From Coprococcus sp. (GTDB lineage: Bacteria > Bacillota > Clostridia > Lachnospirales > Lachnospiraceae): DNA of 11,364 nt. The notes under the pieces are model-generated. The model was not told the DNA's origin and did not search any database. It was given only the letters and a program-made list of their open reading frames with translations. Below are positions 6,276-11,364 of this stretch, in pieces (positions within the stretch are counted from its first letter, which is position 1; every line of letters begins with the position of its first letter). The translations under genes and the position numbers were made by a program. The DNA is taken from the NCBI GenBank assembly GCA_016296785.1, contig JAEDHX010000067.1, forward strand, positions 1 to 11,364, in the 5' to 3' direction.

Positions 6276-8849
6276 TTAATCGTTTCTTCCACAGCACATC
6301 TTATACTTCTTACCTGAGCCACATGGACAAAGATCATTTCTTCCGATCTTCTTAGTCTTTTTAACAGGTCCCTTAGATACTGTATCATCCTTGTTAGTAC
6401 CTGTAACCTTGTTAACCTCTTCACGCTCAAGCTTCTGTTCAATACGAACTCTGTATAGCATCTTAACTGTATCTTCCTGAATTGCCCCTGTCATGGCATT
6501 GAACATGTCATATCCGGCAAATTTGTATTCTACAACAGGATCTCTCTGTCCTAATGACTGAAGACCAATACCCTGTTTTAACTGATCCATATCATCAAGG
6601 TGATCAGTCCACTTTCTATCTATTACCTTAAGAAGAATTACTCTCTCAATCTCTCTCATCTGTTCCGGATCAGGGAATTCTGCTTCCTTCTGCTCATATA
6701 ACTTAACAGCATCTTCATAGAGACGATCCTTGAATGCGTCAAGGTCCTCATTCTTCTTTTCCTTATCTGTCATGTTAACAGGCTCGTCAAATGGAATAAT
6801 ACCTCTTACCATATCATCAAGCTCTGTCATATTCCACTCATCAGAAGATACTTCCTTTGAACACACCTGATCTACGCATGAGTTTATGATATCTTTAATC
6901 ATCTTCATGATTACTTCTCTCATATCCTCACCATCAAGCACCATACGACGTTCTTTATAAATAATTTCTCTCTGCTCATTATTTACTCTGTCATACTCAA
7001 GCAGATTTTTTCTAATTGCAAAGTTGTTGCTCTCTATCTTCATCTGAGCCTTTTCAACGAAATTAGATATTGTCTTATGCTGAATTTCTTCTCCTTCAGG
7101 GATCTTAAGTGCATCGTAAAGTCCCATTACTCTTTCAGAACCGAAGAGTCTCATTAAATCATCCTCAAGTGAAAGATAGAATTTTGATTCTCCCGGATCC
7201 CCCTGTCGTCCTGAACGTCCACGAAGCTGATTATCTATACGCCTTGACTCATGACGCTCTGTACCAATAATACGAAGTCCTCCAAGCTCTGCAACACCCT
7301 CACCAAGCTTAATATCAGTTCCACGTCCTGCCATATTAGTTGCAATTGTAACAGCACCCTTTTGTCCTGCATCAGCAACTATCTCAGCCTCCATCTCATG
7401 AAACTTAGCATTAAGAACCTTATGAGGAACCCTTTTCTTGCTAAGGAGATGACTAATCTCCTCTGAAGCATCAATATTTATTGTACCTACAAGGACAGGC
7501 TGTCCCTTCCTATAGCTTTCATTAATCTGATCAATAATCGCTGCAAGCTTCTCTTTTCTTGTCTTGAATATTGAATCCGGTCTGTCTATTCTCTGAACAG
7601 GAAGATTTGTTGGAATTACAACAACATCCATTCCGTAAATCTCTCTGAATTCTTCTTCCTCTGTTTCAGCAGTACCTGTCATACCTGCCTTCTTATCAAA
7701 CATATTAAAGAAGTTCTGGAATGTAATTGTTGCAAGAGTCTTGCTCTCTCTCTTAACCTTAACATTCTCTTTTGCTTCTATTGCCTGATGAAGTCCGTCA
7801 GAAAAACGTCTTCCCGGCATAATACGTCCTGTAAACTCATCAACAATAAGAACCTCGTCATCCTTAACAACATAATCCCTATCCTTGAACATAAGATTAT
7901 GAGCTCTAAGAGCAAGGATTATATTATGCTGAATCTCCATATTCTCAGGATCTGATAAATTCTCAATATGGAAGAACTGCTCAACCTCCTTAACACCATT
8001 AGCAGTAAGCATAACGTATTTGTCCTTCTCATTTACAAGGAAATCACCATCTTCTTCTACATTGTTCTTCATAATCATATCCATCTTGGATATCTCGCCA
8101 TCACCCTCGCCACGTTTCATTCTTCTTGCAAGGTAATCGCACATCTTATAAAGCTCTGTTGATTTACCACTCTGTCCGGAAATAATAAGAGGAGTTCTGG
8201 CCTCATCAATAAGGACAGAGTCAACCTCGTCGATTACACAATAGTGAAGGCCTCTTAGAACAAGCTTCTCCTTATAAATGACCATATTATCTCTTAAGTA
8301 ATCGAAACCAAGCTCGTTATTTGTAACATATGTTATATCGCAATTATATGCTTCTCTTCTCTCGTCAGTTGTAGCACTATTTAAAATAACACCAACTGTA
8401 AGTCCAAGAAACTCATGAACCTGACCCATCCATTCAGCATCACGCTTTGCAAGGTAATCATTAACCGTTACTACATGAACACCCTTGCCTTCAAGTGCAT
8501 TCAAATATGCAGGAAGTGTTGAAACAAGTGTCTTTCCTTCACCGGTTCTCATCTCTGCTATTCTACCTTGATGAAGTATAAGACCACCTATAAGCTGTAC
8601 TCTGTAATGCTTCATCCCTAGCACTCTTGATGCAGCCTCTCTTACTACCGCAAATGCTTCCACAAGCAAATCGTCAAGAGTCTCGCCATTAGCAAGTCTG
8701 CCCTTAAATTCCTGTGTCTTTGCCTTAAGCTCCTCATCAGAAAGCTTCTGCATATCTTCATCTAACGCTTCTATCGCATCAATAGTTGAGGAAATCTTCT
8801 TAAGCTCCCTTTCACTATGTGTTCCAAATATTTTTTCAAATAAGCCCAT
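6276..8849 (-). CDS. secA: Protein translocase subunit SecA (857 aa)
   Basis: SecA is the ATPase motor that pushes preproteins through SecYEG at the cytoplasmic membrane. The Walker A motif MRTGEGKT has its GEGKT at 103-107, and Walker B is DEVD at 207-210 followed by SVLIDEARTPLIISG. Other hallmarks are the preprotein cross-linking region after about 230, IVDEFTGRIMPGRRFSDGLHQ, the second nucleotide-binding fold with TNMAGRGTDIKLG, and GRSGRQGDPGESKFYLSLEDD. The helical scaffold and two-helix finger region include WTDHLDDMDQLKQGIGLQSLGQRDP. The C-terminal zinc-binding tail CPCGSGKKYKMCC supplies Cys841, 843, 852 and 853, which bind SecB or ribosomes in other bacteria. The length lies between B. 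subtilis (841) and E. coli (901), and nothing suggests the accessory SecA2. ATG 8847-8849 has AGGAG upstream at 9 nt. It is the first gene of the probable secA-prfB-hom-lysC transcript. Confidence 0.98.
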   Translation of the reverse strand: MGLFEKIFGTHSERELKKISSTIDAIEALDEDMQKLSDEELKAKTQEFKGRLANGETLDDLLVEAFAVVREAASRVLGMKHYRVQLIGGLILHQGRIAEMRTGEGKTLVSTLPAYLNALEGKGVHVVTVNDYLAKRDAEWMGQVHEFLGLTVGVILNSATTDERREAYNCDITYVTNNELGFDYLRDNMVIYKEKLVLRGLHYCVIDEVDSVLIDEARTPLIISGQSGKSTELYKMCDYLARRMKRGEGDGEISKMDMIMKNNVEEDGDFLVNEKDKYVMLTANGVKEVEQFFHIENLSDPENMEIQHNIILALRAHNLMFKDRDYVVKDDEVLIVDEFTGRIMPGRRFSDGLHQAIEAKENVKVKRESKTLATITFQNFFNMFDKKAGMTGTAETEEEEFREIYGMDVVVIPTNLPVQRIDRPDSIFKTRKEKLAAIIDQINESYRKGQPVLVGTINIDASEEISHLLSKKRVPHKVLNAKFHEMEAEIVADAGQKGAVTIATNMAGRGTDIKLGEGVAELGGLRIIGTERHESRRIDNQLRGRSGRQGDPGESKFYLSLEDDLMRLFGSERVMGLYDALKIPEGEEIQHKTISNFVEKAQMKIESNNFAIRKNLLEYDRVNNEQREIIYKERRMVLDGEDMREVIMKMIKDIINSCVDQVCSKEVSSDEWNMTELDDMVRGIIPFDEPVNMTDKEKKNEDLDAFKDRLYEDAVKLYEQKEAEFPDPEQMREIERVILLKVIDRKWTDHLDDMDQLKQGIGLQSLGQRDPVVEYKFAGYDMFNAMTGAIQEDTVKMLYRVRIEQKLEREEVNKVTGTNKDDTVSKGPVKKTKKIGRNDLCPCGSGKKYKMCCGRND

Positions 8850-8884
8850 TTATCCACACTCCTACTTATTGTTATTCAGGGTAC

Positions 8885-8913
8885 ATTCTAACATTATCTA
8901 AGTGTTATATCAA
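8885..8913 (-). promoter_or_regulatory. Sigma-A-type promoter of secA
   Basis: On the minus strand TTGATA (8908-8913) is separated by exactly 17 nt from TAGAAT (8885-8890). Each hexamer matches the vegetative consensus at five of six positions. Transcription should start near 8878, leaving a leader of roughly 30 nt before the secA ATG, too short for a riboswitch. It lies downstream of the terminator of the preceding gene, so secA begins its own transcript. Confidence 0.75.
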
Positions 8914-8978
8914 GCGAAACTTTCACGAAGCTATTTCACTTTATCTTACTAAGCCATTCCTATTTCTTATAAGTATAA

Positions 8979-9007
8979 AATAAGGCTGCCCTTTAGACAG
9001 CCTTATT
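8979..9007 (-). terminator. Intrinsic terminator of the modular surface protein gene
   Basis: A perfect 10-bp stem, AATAAGGCTG with CAGCCTTATT, encloses a 9-nt loop. On the minus strand it is followed by TTATACTT, so the stem runs into a U-rich tail. It starts about 51 nt after the stop codon at 9059 and lies before the secA promoter, separating the two transcripts. Confidence 0.8.
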
Positions 9008-9058
9008 CCATATTCTTTGTTCATTATATGTCAAGTAAAGAACAAGATATAATAACTA

Positions 9059-11364
9059 CTATTTCACGGTCACCTTAATCTTTGCATAAGCTCCGCTATA
9101 TGCTGTTACATAGATATAACAGGTTCCCTTTGATATAGCTATAATCTTTCCTTTTGAGTTAACCGTTGCAATCTTCTTGTTAGAACTTGTGTAACGGAAT
9201 CCTCTCATATGAAATACCGGTTTTCTGCCGGATATCTCATAGTATGCCTGAACCTTTATAGTCTTCGTCTGATTCTTTCTAATCGTTATCTTGTCAGGCA
9301 CCTTGACCTTCTTGACATTAGTGTACTTACCGCCTCTTACCGTAGCATGTGACCATACAGACTTCTTAATATAATAACGCTTACCATTTACTTTCTTAAA
9401 TGCTTTAATGTAGTATCTTATTTTTGCGCCCGGCTTCTTATTCTTATCAGTCCACATTGTTGTCTTGCCGCTATTGATAACCTTAACTACCTTAGCCTTC
9501 TTTGGGTCAGTTCCGCATTTGGCACCATATATCACATATCCGTCAGCTCCCGGAATCTTATTCCATGAAAGATTGATATTCTTCTTAGCTGTAGAAAGCT
9601 TAAGTCTGAGCTCTGACTTCTCCCATGGAATCGGATTAGCGACCTTCTTGGTATTTGTATATGTTGTTCCTTTATATGTTGCTTTTGCAGTATATGTTGT
9701 ATACTTCAGACTTTCAACAGCAGTAACAGTACACTTAAGTACCTTCTTTGCATCACAACGTGAACAGCCCAAGGTTACAGTTGCTGTAACTGTCTTTCCA
9801 ATATTCCAGGTAAAGGTTCCCTTGCTATTCTTGAAGTCATGACCATTAACCTTATCTACCGGAACAATCTCCTTACCTGCTTCAAGAGCATTGAGCGCTT
9901 TCCTGTCAGCATACTTTTTTCCACCGTCAGGACAATTCTCATCTGTACATACATAATGTAGGATATTGCCTTCTGTAATACATGTTGGTGTCTTTGCAGC
10001 AACCTTGGTAAGCTTATGCGCAATTATCACTGAATCAATCTCAGCTGACATCTCGCTAACAGTTATAGTATAGCTTCCGTCTGAATTTGCTACCGACCTA
10101 ACCTCACTACATCCATATACAGGAACACTGCTATCTGCAAGCTTATTTCTAAGGCAATCATAACCATTTATCTGTAATGTTCCTATTGCATTATATCCTT
10201 CTGTACCATCAAGACTTACTGTAAAGGTTAACGAACCGCCATCACGAATCTCCGTTTCCGGTGTTGTATTATCCGGGTTACGTACAACTCCTGATATTCT
10301 GTATCCGGTATCATCTGTTGGTATTACATAACCTTCATATGTTGCATATGTTACTCTTACATCGATATTCTTATCAAGACTATCAATTGTAAGTACTTCT
10401 GTCATACTATCAGTTAAAGCAACACCATTTATTGTCCATCCACAAACCATCATTCCATCTGCAGGTGTGGCTGTAAATACTAATTTGCTTCCGCCTCCTA
10501 CAGGTGCTGAATATCCATCAGCAATCACAAGGTTGGAACCATCTGCTGTAACATCAAGTGTACCACCCTCTGGGTTTTCTACACCGTAAGAAACATCATA
10601 TAATGTTGCAACTACAAATACTACCTCAACCTTATGCTCTTCCTTGATATCTGAAAGAGTAAATGTCTTATTATCACTGCTTACGCCATCTGTAGCTACC
10701 TTGCCATCTACTATCCACTGGTAAATCTCATGATAGTCTTCTGCCTCAGCAGTAAATGTTAATGAAGTGCCGTATTTCGCAGTATAGTTCAATGAATAAT
10801 CTCCGGCAACTGACACCTTGCCCTTTCCGGTTACTTCTGCTGTTACAGCATAAGAATCAGGAATAAGTACAACTGATACCTCAGTAGCTTCGCATACAGT
10901 TACCTGGTATGTATTGCTCTGGCTGTCAATCTCTTCTCCGTTTACAAACCACTTACCTACCATGTAACCTGAATCAGGAGTAGCAACAAATGTAACCACT
11001 GTATTACCATCGACCAAATCACCACTTGCAACTGTGCCGGCTGAGGTTCTGGCACTAATGGTACCATTTTCGCTTGGCTGAATATATGTTACCTCGTAAG
11101 GTGCATTCTTGCATACTGCCTTTATATCATAAGCACTTACAACAGGATTACATATAGCACCATTAGGAATCGTAAACACAAATGTGTTTATATCACTAGA
11201 AGTGTTTTCTGTCCTGACACCATTTACCGTCCAATAGTCAACAACCTTTCCTGCTGCAGGAGTAGCAGTAAATGTTACAGCTTCTCCACCACGAATATCT
11301 GCATTATCGCCATCATAGTTCTCAGCTGTTACCGTTCCGCCAACACCGCTCCAGGAAACACTGT
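9059..11364 (-). CDS. Large modular extracellular protein: InlB-like repeats, Cys module, Fn3-like and Big_2-like domains (C-terminal 767 aa)
   Basis: The frame is open to the window edge. The start usually called here, a GTG at 11179, is internal: 61 more codons continue upstream with the same repeat pattern. Visible residues 1-347 hold four divergent InlB B-repeat-like units of about 80 residues, each with a VTFTATP-like strand, a GY/GK-V-xxW turn and VNG. A fifth, more divergent unit follows to about 449. Residues about 454-573 form a Cys-containing module (TPTCITEGNILHYVCTDENC, then LGCSRC). An Fn3-like domain (about 582-678, INLSWNKIPGADGYVIY) and a Big_2-like Ig domain (about 688-767, YTSSNKKIATVNSKGKIIAI) end the protein. 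Such proteins are secreted or surface-bound in Lachnospiraceae and may bind polymers or host or partner cells; the ligand is unknown. No LPxTG motif or C-terminal membrane segment is present. The C-terminal third is Lys-rich, the repeat part acidic. Any signal peptide or enzymatic domain would lie outside the window. Confidence 0.88.
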   Translation of the reverse strand, partial: SVSWSGVGGTVTAENYDGDNADIRGGEAVTFTATPAAGKVVDYWTVNGVRTENTSSDINTFVFTIPNGAICNPVVSAYDIKAVCKNAPYEVTYIQPSENGTISARTSAGTVASGDLVDGNTVVTFVATPDSGYMVGKWFVNGEEIDSQSNTYQVTVCEATEVSVVLIPDSYAVTAEVTGKGKVSVAGDYSLNYTAKYGTSLTFTAEAEDYHEIYQWIVDGKVATDGVSSDNKTFTLSDIKEEHKVEVVFVVATLYDVSYGVENPEGGTLDVTADGSNLVIADGYSAPVGGGSKLVFTATPADGMMVCGWTINGVALTDSMTEVLTIDSLDKNIDVRVTYATYEGYVIPTDDTGYRISGVVRNPDNTTPETEIRDGGSLTFTVSLDGTEGYNAIGTLQINGYDCLRNKLADSSVPVYGCSEVRSVANSDGSYTITVSEMSAEIDSVIIAHKLTKVAAKTPTCITEGNILHYVCTDENCPDGGKKYADRKALNALEAGKEIVPVDKVNGHDFKNSKGTFTWNIGKTVTATVTLGCSRCDAKKVLKCTVTAVESLKYTTYTAKATYKGTTYTNTKKVANPIPWEKSELRLKLSTAKKNINLSWNKIPGADGYVIYGAKCGTDPKKAKVVKVINSGKTTMWTDKNKKPGAKIRYYIKAFKKVNGKRYYIKKSVWSHATVRGGKYTNVKKVKVPDKITIRKNQTKTIKVQAYYEISGRKPVFHMRGFRYTSSNKKIATVNSKGKIIAISKGTCYIYVTAYSGAYAKIKVTVK
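10322..11362 (-). repeat. Four degenerate protein-level repeats (InlB B-repeat-like)
   Basis: The units lie at about 11120-11362, 10859-11098, 10610-10852 and 10322-10603. They align by eye on GG/NGT-(I/V/L)-x-(A/V), then a turn, (V/L)(T/V)FTA(T/E)(P/A), then W-x-(V/I)-(N/D)G. Nucleotide identity is low, so they look like old duplications and not recent slippage. A fifth, weaker copy may lie at about 10016-10312. Confidence 0.65.

Noticed and set aside
6254..6442. Short minus-strand frame at the 3' end of secA
   Set aside because: It lies in another frame over the SecA zinc tail, which is unmistakable, and its Arg/Leu-rich translation looks like out-of-frame coding.
9465..9842. Open frame on the plus strand, 125 codons, hydrophobic
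   Set aside because: Antisense shadow of the Lys/Thr-rich part of the surface protein; hydrophobicity arises because Lys/Thr/Val codons read in reverse give Phe, Leu and Val.
1..11364. CRISPR array, insertion sequence, tRNA or rRNA gene
   Set aside because: No direct repeats with regular spacers, transposase motifs, terminal inverted repeats or tRNA-like cloverleaf were seen by eye on either strand.

Overview
The window reads as a stretch of a low-GC Clostridia chromosome, most probably Lachnospiraceae. The reasons are the AT-rich sequence with strong GGAGG-type ribosome binding sites, the secA-prfB order, an aspartokinase of the Bacillus/Clostridia two-subunit kind, and a large secreted protein built from InlB-like repeats, an Fn3-like domain and a Big_2-like Ig domain, a layout common in that family. 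A genus cannot be named from sequence alone. Every gene I can support lies on the minus strand, so transcription runs from high to low coordinates.

Layout in order of transcription. (1) 11364-9059: the C-terminal 767 residues of a modular extracellular protein whose N-terminus lies outside the window, closed by an intrinsic terminator at 8979-9007. (2) A sigma-A-type promoter at 8885-8913 starts a probable housekeeping transcript: secA (Sec translocase ATPase), prfB (release factor 2), hom (homoserine dehydrogenase) and lysC (aspartokinase), with gaps of 37, 37 and 77 bp. A GC-rich hairpin follows lysC. (3) A dCMP deaminase, then tsaE, tsaB and rimI, the last three separated by single bases. 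tsaE and tsaB act in making the tRNA t6A modification; rimI is an N-acetyltransferase usually found beside them. (4) A 71-residue Cys-rich protein of unknown function, and the first 31 codons of ribonuclease Z running off the low-coordinate edge.

Two recoding or dual-start signals matter most for anyone using this annotation. prfB is split by an in-frame UGA at codon 26, inside the classical CUU-UGA-C +1 frameshift site; the true gene starts at 6238 and encodes 369 residues. lysC carries a perfect internal Shine-Dalgarno sequence followed by an in-frame ATG at codon 245. This predicts a separate 157-residue regulatory (beta) subunit, as known for Bacillus subtilis aspartokinase II.

Several longest open frames overrun the real start. 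For hom, lysC, the dCMP deaminase, tsaB and the 71-residue protein I moved the start downstream to the codon with a properly spaced ribosome binding site. I saw no mobile element, CRISPR array, rRNA or tRNA gene, and no clearly novel multi-gene system. The least-understood items are the 71-residue protein and the partial surface protein.
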